This document shows positions 54,503 through 61,902 of a stretch of 64,000 nt of DNA, one piece after another. The position numbers and the translations under genes are program-made. A model generated the notes under the pieces. That model worked only from the letters and a program-made list of their open reading frames with translations. It was not told where the DNA came from and did not search any database. This stretch comes from an uncultured Pseudacidovorax sp. Lineage in GTDB: Bacteria; Pseudomonadota; Gammaproteobacteria; Burkholderiales; Burkholderiaceae_C. Where the stretch lies: contig NZ_CAJYES010000011.1 in the NCBI RefSeq assembly GCF_913773995.1, forward strand, positions 1 through 64,000, in the 5' to 3' direction. Every line of letters starts with the position of its first letter. The stretch's first letter is position 1.

Positions 54503-54730
54503 ATGGAATGGGTTCCCGTCGGCTTCATCACTCTGAAGGCGCTCGTCTTCGTCGCCACCATGTTCTTCGCCATCAAGTGGCATTACGAACAGGGTCAGGG
54601 CCTGAGCAGACGCGCGCTGTTGCTCACGGCCGGCAAGGTGACGGCCATCTTCATCCTGGTGCTCGCGGCCGTGCTGCTCCTCACCTTCGGTGTGGCCCAA
54701 GCGCTCGGCATGGAATTGACGTTGCCTTGA
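54503..54730 (+). CDS. Small two-span membrane protein, unknown
   Basis: A 75-residue protein of two hydrophobic helices, FITLKALVFVATMFFAI and VTAIFILVLAAVLLLTFGVAQ, joined by a short charged loop. I do not recognise the family. The ATG at 54503 places the first helix at the start; an ATG at 54440 would add a polar lead. No ribosome-binding site is strong for either. Confidence 0.5.
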   Translation: MEWVPVGFITLKALVFVATMFFAIKWHYEQGQGLSRRALLLTAGKVTAIFILVLAAVLLLTFGVAQALGMELTLP

Positions 54731-54812
54731 GGCAGTAAAGGCCGCAGTCGTGACCCGACGCGGCCCTTACCAGGGCACCCGCGGAACTGGCTTTGCCAGG
54801 CCGCTGGGTGCG

Positions 54813-54857
54813 CCCCCTCGAAGGGGGGAGGCGGAGCGCGAAGCGCGCAGCCTGGGG
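54813..54857. terminator. GC-rich repeat element acting as likely bidirectional terminator
   Basis: CCCCCT-CGA-AGGGGG (54813-54827) is followed by AGCGCGAAGCGCGC and CCTGGGGGTGGG. The same kind of CCCCCTCGA...GCGAAGCG...CTGGGGG block recurs between genes in Comamonadaceae, from memory. It sits between the small membrane protein gene and the end of the convergent quinoprotein gene, where a terminator is expected. Confidence 0.55.
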
Positions 54858-54862
54858 GTGGG

Positions 54863-57076
54863 TCAATACACCACGATCTTCCCCGTAGGCCGTGGGCTGT
54901 AGCAGTCGTTGTAGAAGTACTCGCCCTTCTGCGTGAAGGTGTAGTTGGCCGACTGCCCCGGTGCCAGGCGGAAGTTGAACGCCCCTTCGAAGAACTGCGT
55001 GGCGCAGTGCGTGTTGGGGTTGTCGGCCGGGTTGGTGAAGGTCACCGTGGTGTTGGCCGGCACACGCATCCAGGTGGGCGTCATCGCATTCACCGCCGTC
55101 GATTCGGTGGTGCCCGGCGCGTTGGTGGCGGTCTGCACACGGCCCAGGAACACCGTGTTGGGCGTGGGCAGTGCGGTGCCTTCTACCGGCGAGCCGGAGA
55201 CGGGCCGTCGTACTTCGGGCGGCTTGGGCGTGGGTGCGGGGGCCACCGTGCCACCGACCTTGAAGGCCCACAAATAGTCGCCGCGCGGCGCCGAGTTGCC
55301 GTACGGGATGCTGGTGCCGCCGGCATACACCGCGATGTACTGCTCGCCGTCGATCTCGTAGGCGATGGGGCTGGCGCTGATGCCCGAGCCGGTCTGGAAG
55401 CGCCACAGCTCGCTGCCGTCCTGCGCGTCCAGGGCCAGCAGGTTGCCGTCGGGCTGACCGATGAACAGCAGGTTCGAGGCCGTGCTCAGGATGCCGTTGC
55501 CATGGGCCAGCGAGTACGGCATCGGCTTCTTCCACTTGACCAGGTTGGTGCTCGGGTCGACCGCCACCACGGCGCCGGTCTGGTACTCGCCCGGCGGCCG
55601 CAGGCCGTTGCTGGCTTCGGTGAGCGAATGGGCCGCGGCCACGTAGCCCATGCCGGTGTAGACCAGCCCGGTGCGGGGGCTGAAGGACTGGTGGTTCCAG
55701 TTGGCGCCACCGCCATGGCCAGGAATGGTGAGCACCGGCACGTCCCAGTGCGGGTCGAACAGGCAGCCCGTCACGTAGTTGGGCACGGCCCGGTTCGGGT
55801 CGCCCGGGATCGCAGTGCCCAGCGCCTGATTGACCATGCAGGTCTCGGTCCAGGCGCCCTGGCGCGGGAAGGGCTGTGTGGGCGACGTGGCCTGCCGGGC
55901 GTCCTGCTTGACCGGGATCTCGTCGATGCCCAGCGGCGCGCTGCCGTCGCGGCGGTCGAGGATGTAGTACATGCCCGTCTTGCTGCCATAGATGACGACC
56001 TTGCGGTCGGCACCGTTGATCTTCACGTCGGCCAGCACGGGCGACATGACGTTGTCCATGTCCCAGATGTCGTGGTGCACCGACTGGAAGTGCCATTTGT
56101 ATGCGCCCGTGTCCATGTCCAGCGCCACGATGGAGTTGGCGAAGAGGTTCTGCCCCGGTCGCGTCGAGCCGTTCTGCGACGAGCCGCCGCGCACGTTGCC
56201 GAAGGTCCAATACACGGTCTTGAGGGCCGGGTCCACCGCCGGGTGGATCCAGGGCGTGGCGCCGGTGCGGTCGCTGTCGGGTGCACCGCCCCAGGTGTCG
56301 TAGCCCATCTCGCCAGCGCGGGGCACGCCCCAGAAGGCATTGAGCACCTTGCCCGTGGCCGCGTCGGCCGTGAAGGCGGCGCCGCGGTTGCCGTCGTTGG
56401 TGCCGATGAAGAGGCGCTTGTCGTGGTAGACCAGCGCCACTTTTTGCACCGCGCCCAGGAAGGCCGCATCGGACGACGAGGTGGGGTACTGCTTGACGTA
56501 GACGACCTTGCCCGTGTTCTTGTCGAGGGCCACCAGGCGGTTGCCGCCGCCGATGGTGAAGACCAGGCCCAGGTCCTTGGCCACCGCGGCGCCGCGGCGG
56601 GTGATGGCGCCGTAGGGCGTCGTCCACTTCCATTTGGTGGCGCCGGTCTTGCCGTCGACCGCGATCAGGTTGCCCTGGGCCGACTCGATGTACAGCACGC
56701 CGTCCACGGCCACCGTGGTGCTCTGGCTGTTGCCGCTCACGACGCCGCCTTCGACGCGGTTGACCCAGGCGCCGCCGAGCTGGCCGACGCGGCTCTTGTC
56801 GATGGCGCCCAGGCGCGTGTAGTTCTGGTTGCCGAGGTTGCCGCCCACCTTCGGGAAGTCCTTGTCGCCGGCAGTGCAGCAGTCGGACAAGGCGGCGGCC
56901 GGGGCTGGCGCGGGCTGTGGGGCGGGTGTTGGCGATGGGGACGGCGCCGGGGTGGGCGCGGGCACGATGGGCAGCACGCCGCCGTTGTTCGAGTCGCCGC
57001 CGCAGCCGGCAAGCAGAAGGGGTGAGCCGATGACGCCGGCGGAAAGCAGCACCGTCGCCAGGTGGGTGAGTCTCAT
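54863..57076 (-). CDS. Quinoprotein (PQQ-type) dehydrogenase lipoprotein with cupredoxin-like C-terminal domain
   Basis: A 737-residue protein. The lipobox is LLLAGC (Cys about 25), then a Pro-rich linker, then a PQQ beta-propeller (about 65-585) with repeated WxW/DxxTG blades, the ADH-like VHHDIWDMD and DPALKTVYWTFGN motifs, and WNHQSFSPRTGLVYTG. No adjacent Cys pair lies in the propeller. A second Pro-rich linker leads to a cupredoxin-like domain (about 625-737) with VPANTTVTFTNPADNPNTH, FNFRLAPGQS and YNDCYSPRPTG. Type-1 copper ligands are incomplete: one His and one Cys are plain, the second His and Met are not. Alcohol-type oxidation in the periplasm is likely. GGAGACAACGTC precedes the ATG; thuA lies 70 bp upstream. 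Confidence 0.83.
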   Translation of the reverse strand: MRLTHLATVLLSAGVIGSPLLLAGCGGDSNNGGVLPIVPAPTPAPSPSPTPAPQPAPAPAAALSDCCTAGDKDFPKVGGNLGNQNYTRLGAIDKSRVGQLGGAWVNRVEGGVVSGNSQSTTVAVDGVLYIESAQGNLIAVDGKTGATKWKWTTPYGAITRRGAAVAKDLGLVFTIGGGNRLVALDKNTGKVVYVKQYPTSSSDAAFLGAVQKVALVYHDKRLFIGTNDGNRGAAFTADAATGKVLNAFWGVPRAGEMGYDTWGGAPDSDRTGATPWIHPAVDPALKTVYWTFGNVRGGSSQNGSTRPGQNLFANSIVALDMDTGAYKWHFQSVHHDIWDMDNVMSPVLADVKINGADRKVVIYGSKTGMYYILDRRDGSAPLGIDEIPVKQDARQATSPTQPFPRQGAWTETCMVNQALGTAIPGDPNRAVPNYVTGCLFDPHWDVPVLTIPGHGGGANWNHQSFSPRTGLVYTGMGYVAAAHSLTEASNGLRPPGEYQTGAVVAVDPSTNLVKWKKPMPYSLAHGNGILSTASNLLFIGQPDGNLLALDAQDGSELWRFQTGSGISASPIAYEIDGEQYIAVYAGGTSIPYGNSAPRGDYLWAFKVGGTVAPAPTPKPPEVRRPVSGSPVEGTALPTPNTVFLGRVQTATNAPGTTESTAVNAMTPTWMRVPANTTVTFTNPADNPNTHCATQFFEGAFNFRLAPGQSANYTFTQKGEYFYNDCYSPRPTGKIVVY

Positions 57077-57146
57077 GACGTTGTCTCCGAAGAATGCGTG
57101 AGGCAGAACGAGGCGCGGCCGGCAGGTGCTGGCCGCGCGGGACCGG

Positions 57147-58232
57147 TCAGGGCGTGGTGCAGAAGGGCGTCAGGCCCATGGCCGACTTCACGCCCTGCAC
57201 GATCAGCTTCTGGAAGAACTCCGAGCCCACGCCGGAGTAGTTCTCGGCGAAGGAGTCGCCGTTGTGGCCCAGCGAGGTGACCCAGGCGCGGCCGCCGTCG
57301 TAGTACTGGCACCAGGCCACGGGATGGAAGCCTTCATGGCCCGGATGCGGCGCGGCCGTCAAGGGCTTGAGCGTGGAGGTGTCCACAGTCGCGAGGAACT
57401 TCACGTTCGTCGGAAAGGGCTCGAGGTTGTACCACTCGTCCTGGAAGGAGAAGCGCTTGGGCAGGTCCTTGGTGGAGGGATCATCGGCCACGATCAGGAC
57501 GTCGCCGGCGCGGTTGGGGCCGTGGTTGTAGAAGTTGGCATTGCCCAGCAGGCCTTCGTAGTAGGGCCAGGTGTACTCGGCGCCGAAGGCGTTGTGCAGA
57601 CCCACGAAGCCGCCGCCACGCCGCATGTAGTTGCGCAGCGCGGTGCGGGCCGCGTCCTTGCTGGTGGTGACCGCGTCGTTCCACAGCGTGTCGCGGTTCG
57701 GGCTGGCGAAGATCACCGCCTTGTAGTTGTTGATGCGGCCGGACAGGATCGACACGTCCTCCGTCCAGTCGGCGGTGATGCCCTCGGCCTTGAGCATGCG
57801 GATGAGGCCGATCTGCATGAGGTTGTCGGGGTTGAGCGTCGGATTCAGGCCCGCGGCCATCGGTGTGCCCAGGTTGGCATGGCGCGGACCGGCGGTACGC
57901 GAATAGATCAGCACGCGGTCGGGCGTCGAGGCGAAGGCGCCCCAGTCGTGATAGCACTTGGGATTGGTGCCACGGCACACGTTGTAGTAGGTGTCGAAGC
58001 TGTCGTCCTTGGGCTCGGTGGGCGCCGGGTCGGTGGGGGCGGTGGTCGTCGGCGGTGTCGTGGCGGGCGGGGTGTTGTTGCCGGCGGCTCGGTTGCTCGC
58101 CGAGGTCGCGGCGACCAGTGCCGCAGCGGCTGCGTTGTCGTTGCCGCCGTTGCCGCCGCCACAGGCGGCGAGCGCCAGGCCGAGGCACGCCGCCATGGCG
58201 GCGCGCAAGAGGTGGGTCTGGAAGAGGATCAA
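57147..58232 (-). CDS. ThuA-domain lipoprotein, TTG start
   Basis: A 361-residue protein: lipobox LALAACGGG, a Thr/Pro-rich linker (residues about 45-75), and a ThuA-like glutamine-amidotransferase fold: DRVLIYSRTAGPRH, YKAVIFASPNRDTLWND, RRGGGFVGLHNAFG, EWYNL, and HPVAWCQYYDGGRAWVTSLGHN. ThuA acts in trehalose/sugar oxidation in rhizobia, and the fold is common next to quinoprotein or GMC oxidoreductases. The start is a TTG at 58232 after AGGAGACCACC; no ATG fits the signal peptide. It is the first gene of an operon with the quinoprotein, both anchored to the periplasmic side. Confidence 0.83.
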   Translation of the reverse strand: MILFQTHLLRAAMAACLGLALAACGGGNGGNDNAAAAALVAATSASNRAAGNNTPPATTPPTTTAPTDPAPTEPKDDSFDTYYNVCRGTNPKCYHDWGAFASTPDRVLIYSRTAGPRHANLGTPMAAGLNPTLNPDNLMQIGLIRMLKAEGITADWTEDVSILSGRINNYKAVIFASPNRDTLWNDAVTTSKDAARTALRNYMRRGGGFVGLHNAFGAEYTWPYYEGLLGNANFYNHGPNRAGDVLIVADDPSTKDLPKRFSFQDEWYNLEPFPTNVKFLATVDTSTLKPLTAAPHPGHEGFHPVAWCQYYDGGRAWVTSLGHNGDSFAENYSGVGSEFFQKLIVQGVKSAMGLTPFCTTP

Positions 58233-58835
58233 GGTGGTCTCCTGAGTGTGGTGAGAAGAAAGGCCGGGGCGTGCGCGGGCGCACCCGGCCGGGGCGCATC
58301 GGCGCCCGGGTGGCGAACTCGGCGGATCGGAAAAAGGACGCGACGACCGGCCCGCGCCTCAGGCGCGGCGCTTGGGTCTGCGAAGGGAGGACGCGCCGCG
58401 CGCACGCGGCGCGCCGGACACATGGATGGCGGGGGGGTTAGGGTCCGTCGTACGAAGGCGCAGGCGCCCTCGACGCGGCCATCTGGCTGCGTTCACGCAT
58501 GTCTCCTGTTCTCTTGATGCTTCCCGGCTTTTTCTGCATCGTAATCAAACAGGAAAAGTTTTCCAAGAAAAAATGTTGTTCCGATTTGAAGCTCGGTCAC
58601 TGCTTGGCGCTGGCAGCGAATGGATGCGATGCTTGCGCACGGCGCAGGCGCACGTACCTGGCACGCGCATCGCGCGGCGCAGTGAATGCATCAGGGAGGG
58701 GCGACATCGATCGATGCCGCAGCCGTGCGCACGCAAGCGACCAGCAGGAGCAGAGGAGCGACGAAAGGGCGCGGAGCCGCGCGGAAGCGCAGGGAATACG
58801 GTCCGCGTGCGCCTTGCCTGCCGCGGGCCGGTGGC
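58233..58835. other. 603-bp gap upstream of thuA, with promoter and possible leader peptide
   Basis: The stretch between thuA and the third iclR gene carries no full gene. A minus-strand promoter fits TTGGAA (58566-58561), a 17-bp spacer and TACGAT (58543-58538), which would give thuA a 5' leader of about 300 nt. In that leader a 20-codon frame (58500 to 58438, minus strand) starts with ATG right behind AGGAGAC. The rest is GC-rich inverted sequence and is not otherwise recognised. Confidence 0.45.
58552..58564. promoter_or_regulatory. IclR-box-like palindrome in the thuA-quinoprotein promoter
   Basis: GGAAAA-G-TTTTCC is a perfect 13-bp palindrome (AGGAAAAGTTTTCCA with flanks), close to the IclR consensus TGGAAATNATTTCCA. 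It covers the downstream half of the minus-strand -35 element, mirroring the site at 59698-59714 before the TRAP operon. Confidence 0.55.
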
Positions 58836-59618
58836 TCAGGCCCGGCGGCGGAACAGCGGCGAGGCGCCGCTGGCGCGTGAGACGTCCTGTGCGGTCTCCA
58901 GCAGCGCAGGACCCAGCTCTTCCATGCGCTGCGGCGTCAGGCGCACGGCCGGCCCAGCGATGGTGATGACGCCGATGGCCTTGGTGTCCGGCCCGGCCAC
59001 GGCCGCAGCCATGGCCGTCATGCCGGGTGCGAACACCTCGTTGATCATGCTGAAGCCCCGCTGGCGCGCGGCCTTCACATAGGTCATCACGGCCTTGATC
59101 GAGGTGGGCGCCTTGGGGCCGAAGTCCTTAGGGCTGCCCAGCCCGCGCCGCGCCACGATGGCCAGCGCCTCGTCGTCGCTCAGCGTCGAGAGCCACGCAT
59201 GGCCGGCCGCGCTGCACGACAGCTCCACCGACAGGCCCATGTCCGGGTCATAGCGCAGGCCGCGCGTGGCGCCTTGCGCCTTGGCGACGAAGGTCAGCTC
59301 CTCGCCATCGACCACGGCCAGCCGCACCAGCTCGCCCGAGGTCTGGGCCAGCCGCTCCAGCAGCGGCTGCGCCACGTCCACGACGCCGGAGCGGCTGAGG
59401 AAGGCCAGGCCCAGGGCGGCCAGCTTGATGGTGATCTGGTAGTGGCCGTCGCGCTCGTCCTGGCGCACATGGCCGCAACGCACCAGATCCGACAGGATGC
59501 GATGGGTGGCCGACAGCGGCAACTGCAGCTCGCTCGCGAGCACCGACAGCGCGCAACCCTGAGGGTGGTCGGCAAGGTATTCGAGCACCTTGAAGCTGCG
59601 TTCCATCACACCACTCAT
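58836..59618 (-). CDS. IclR-family regulator 3, between thuA-quinoprotein and TRAP operons
   Basis: A 260-residue protein: winged HTH (ALSVLASELQLPLSATHRIL) and IclR effector domain (SCSAAGHAWLSTLSDDE, RGFSMINEVFAPGMTAMAAAV). The ATG at 59618 is the analogue of IclR 1's start (MSGVMERS beside MSGALEKS). The two proteins share long identical runs such as SCSAAGHAWL and LRYDPDMG/LLYDPDMG. It is divergent from the TRAP operon; the palindrome at 59698-59714 lies between them. IclR-family regulators of aromatic-acid pathways (PcaU, PobR, QuiR-like) use such sites. Confidence 0.88.
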   Translation of the reverse strand: MSGVMERSFKVLEYLADHPQGCALSVLASELQLPLSATHRILSDLVRCGHVRQDERDGHYQITIKLAALGLAFLSRSGVVDVAQPLLERLAQTSGELVRLAVVDGEELTFVAKAQGATRGLRYDPDMGLSVELSCSAAGHAWLSTLSDDEALAIVARRGLGSPKDFGPKAPTSIKAVMTYVKAARQRGFSMINEVFAPGMTAMAAAVAGPDTKAIGVITIAGPAVRLTPQRMEELGPALLETAQDVSRASGASPLFRRRA

Positions 59619-59697
59619 GTTTCGACTCCCGGCCGACACAGGTCGGCGATTTCTTGGACGGGCGCCACTGTACCAAAGCACCGAATAGATTTTCATT

Positions 59698-59727
59698 GTG
59701 GAAATTCTTTCCACATGTGCTTATGAT
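59698..59727 (+). promoter_or_regulatory. TRAP-operon promoter overlapped by an IclR-type operator
   Basis: GTGGAAA-TTC-TTTCCAC (59698-59714) has perfect 7-bp arms. Its core TGGAAATTCTTTCCA differs from the E. coli IclR consensus TGGAAATNATTTCCA at one position. TGGAAA (59699-59704) and TATGAT (59722-59727) are 17 bp apart and could be -35 and -10, so the operator covers the -35 element. Confidence 0.68.
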
Positions 59728-59772
59728 CGCGCCGCCTGGCGGGTCCGAATGGCCGGCCACCGTCCAACCCTC

Positions 59773-60789
59773 ATGGAGACAACCTTGAAGAAATTCGTCC
59801 GAGCCTTTGTCGCCGCGGGCCTCGCCGCCGCGTTCGCCCTGCCTGTCCTGGCCCAGCAGGAGCGCACCATCCGCTTCGGCCACCTCAACAACCCCGACCA
59901 TCCCGTGAGCTTCGGCGTCAAGCGCTTCGCCGAACTGCTGTCTGCCAAGAGTGGCGGCAAGATGAAGGTGCAGGAGTACCCGTCCAACCAGCTGGGCAAC
60001 GAGATGCAGCAGCAGGCCGCGCTGCAGGGCGGCGTGCAGCAGATGTCGGCGCCGGCCACCACCTCGCTCGCCGGCATCGTCAAGGAGTTCGGCCTGGTCG
60101 ACTTCCCCTTCTCGGTGGCCACCTTCGAGCAGGCAGACGCCCTGCTGGACGGTCCGCTGGGTCAGGCGCTGATCGCCAAGCTGCCCGAGAAGGGTCTGGT
60201 GGCGCTGGGCTATTGGGACCTGGGCTTCCGTAACGTGACCAACAGCCGCCAGCCCATCACCAAGCCGGAAGACCTGGAGGGCCTGAAGATCCGCGTGATC
60301 CCGAACCCGGTGTTCTTGGACACCTTCAAGGCCTTCAAGGCCAACCCCGTGCCCATGCCTTTCGCCGAGCTCTACGGCGCCCTCGAGTCCAAGGCCGTGG
60401 ACGGCCAGGAAAACCCCTTCTCGGTGATCCTGTCCAACAAGTTCTATGAGGTGCAGAAGTTCGTCAGCGCCACCAACCATGTGTACGCCGCCAACATCGT
60501 GCTGGTGAGCAAGAAGTTCTGGGACCAGCTCACGCCCCAGGAGCAGAAGTGGATGCGTGAGGCTGCCGACGAGTCGCGCGCCTACCAGCGGCAGGTCAGC
60601 CGCGCCGCTGCGCAAAAGGCACTGGGCGAGCTGCAAGCCAAGGGCGCGCAGTTCAACGAGCTCGCTGCCGACCAGCAGGCCCGCATGCGCCAGATCGCCC
60701 AGCCGGTGATCGACAAGTTCGCCGCGCAGTACGACCCCGCGATGGTCAAGCTCTACAAGGACGAGCTGGCCCGCATCCGCAAGCAGTGA
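59773..60789 (+). CDS. dctP: TRAP transporter substrate-binding protein DctP 2
   Basis: About 338 residues: signal peptide ending ALPVLAQ, then RFGHLNNPDHP, GLKIRVIPNP and MPFAELYGALESKAVDGQENPFS. Closely related to the DctP at 19648. The true start may be the TTG at 59785, since GGAGAC lies 5 nt before it and nothing precedes the ATG at 59773. It captures a carboxylate in the periplasm for DctQM encoded 0.5-2.4 kb downstream, with aroQ between. Confidence 0.9.
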   Translation: METTLKKFVRAFVAAGLAAAFALPVLAQQERTIRFGHLNNPDHPVSFGVKRFAELLSAKSGGKMKVQEYPSNQLGNEMQQQAALQGGVQQMSAPATTSLAGIVKEFGLVDFPFSVATFEQADALLDGPLGQALIAKLPEKGLVALGYWDLGFRNVTNSRQPITKPEDLEGLKIRVIPNPVFLDTFKAFKANPVPMPFAELYGALESKAVDGQENPFSVILSNKFYEVQKFVSATNHVYAANIVLVSKKFWDQLTPQEQKWMREAADESRAYQRQVSRAAAQKALGELQAKGAQFNELAADQQARMRQIAQPVIDKFAAQYDPAMVKLYKDELARIRKQ

Positions 60790-60815
60790 TTTCCGCAACC
60801 CGCATGAGCGCTTCC

Positions 60816-61259
60816 ATGAACATCCTCGTCCTGCACGGACCCAACCTCAACCTGTTCGGCCGCCGCGAGCCGCACATCTACGGCACCACCACGCTGGCGG
60901 AGATCAATGCGCGCATCGCCGCCCTGGCGGAAGAGCTGGGCGTGCAGGTCCACACGCTGCAGTCCAACCACGAAGGCGCGTTGATCGACTTCCTGCACGA
61001 GCACATCGACAGCGCCGACGGCGCGCTGGTCAACCCTGCCGGCCTGACGCAGCATGGCGTGCCGCTGCACGATGCGATCAAGGCCATGCCCTTCCCGGTG
61101 CTGGAAGTGCACATGTCCAACATTGCCGCCCGCGAGAGCTGGCGCGCGCATTCCATCATCTCGCCCGCCGTGCGCGGCACGATCCAGGGCCTGGGTCCGC
61201 AGTCCTACCTGGCGGCGCTGCGCGGGCTGGTCGAGATCGTGCGCGAGGCCCGGCGCTGA
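60816..61259 (+). CDS. aroQ: Type II 3-dehydroquinate dehydratase
   Basis: A 147-residue AroQ: ILVLHGPNLNLFGRREPHIYG (active-site Arg and Tyr), QSNHEGALIDF, NPAGLTQHGVPLHDA and EVHMSNIAARESWRAHS, whose His is the general acid. It interconverts 3-dehydroquinate and 3-dehydroshikimate. The ATG at 60816 gives the standard N-terminus; ATG 60804 and a GTG overlapping the dctP stop are alternatives. Being inside a TRAP operon under an IclR regulator, it is likely a catabolic enzyme for quinate-type acids, not only biosynthetic. Confidence 0.93.
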   Translation: MNILVLHGPNLNLFGRREPHIYGTTTLAEINARIAALAEELGVQVHTLQSNHEGALIDFLHEHIDSADGALVNPAGLTQHGVPLHDAIKAMPFPVLEVHMSNIAARESWRAHSIISPAVRGTIQGLGPQSYLAALRGLVEIVREARR

Positions 61260-61314
61260 CGCCCGGCCTCCACAGGAGCGCGCCCGCTGCGGCGCGCCCC
61301 GGGAGATCCTCATC

Positions 61315-61902
61315 ATGAATCGCTGGATCGACCGCGCGTGTCGTGCGGTGGAGAACCTGGTTGCGCTCATGCTGGCCGTGATGGTCGTGCTCGTGTTCGG
61401 CAACGTCGTGCTGCGCTACGGCTTCAACTCGGGCATCCTGCTGTCCGAGGAAGTCTCGCGTTGGCTCTTCATCTGGATGACCTTCCTCGGCGCGCTGGTG
61501 GCGCTGCACGAGCGCGCCCACCTGGGCGTGGACATGGTCGTCGGCCGCCTGCCGCCCGCCGGCAAGAAGCTGTGCCTGCTGCTGAGTCAGCTGCTGATGC
61601 TCTACATGCTGTGGCTGCTTCTGCAGGGCAGCATCGCGCAGACGCGCATCAACTGGGACGTGGAGGCGCCGGTCACCGGCCTGTCCATGGCCATCGTCTA
61701 CAGCGTGGGCATCGTGTTCGCCATCGGCGGCGGGCTGCTGCTGCTGATCGACCTGGGGCGTCTGCTCACTGGCCGCCTGCGTGACGACGAGCTCGTCGCC
61801 GTGCAGGAGTCGGAAGAGGCCGCGGCGCTGGCGCAGGTGCTCGGCCAGGCCCAGGCATCGCAGGCGGATCGGAACCCACATTCCTCGGAGGGCCGGCCAT
61901 GA
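61315..61902 (+). CDS. dctQ: TRAP transporter small membrane subunit DctQ
   Basis: A 195-residue protein with four hydrophobic helices and the DctQ motif region LSEEVSRWLFIWMTFLGA. An acidic, Gln/Ala-rich C-terminal tail of about 45 residues follows the last span. GGGAGATCC precedes the ATG. The end overlaps dctM by 4 bp (ATGA). Confidence 0.92.
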   Translation: MNRWIDRACRAVENLVALMLAVMVVLVFGNVVLRYGFNSGILLSEEVSRWLFIWMTFLGALVALHERAHLGVDMVVGRLPPAGKKLCLLLSQLLMLYMLWLLLQGSIAQTRINWDVEAPVTGLSMAIVYSVGIVFAIGGGLLLLIDLGRLLTGRLRDDELVAVQESEEAAALAQVLGQAQASQADRNPHSSEGRP

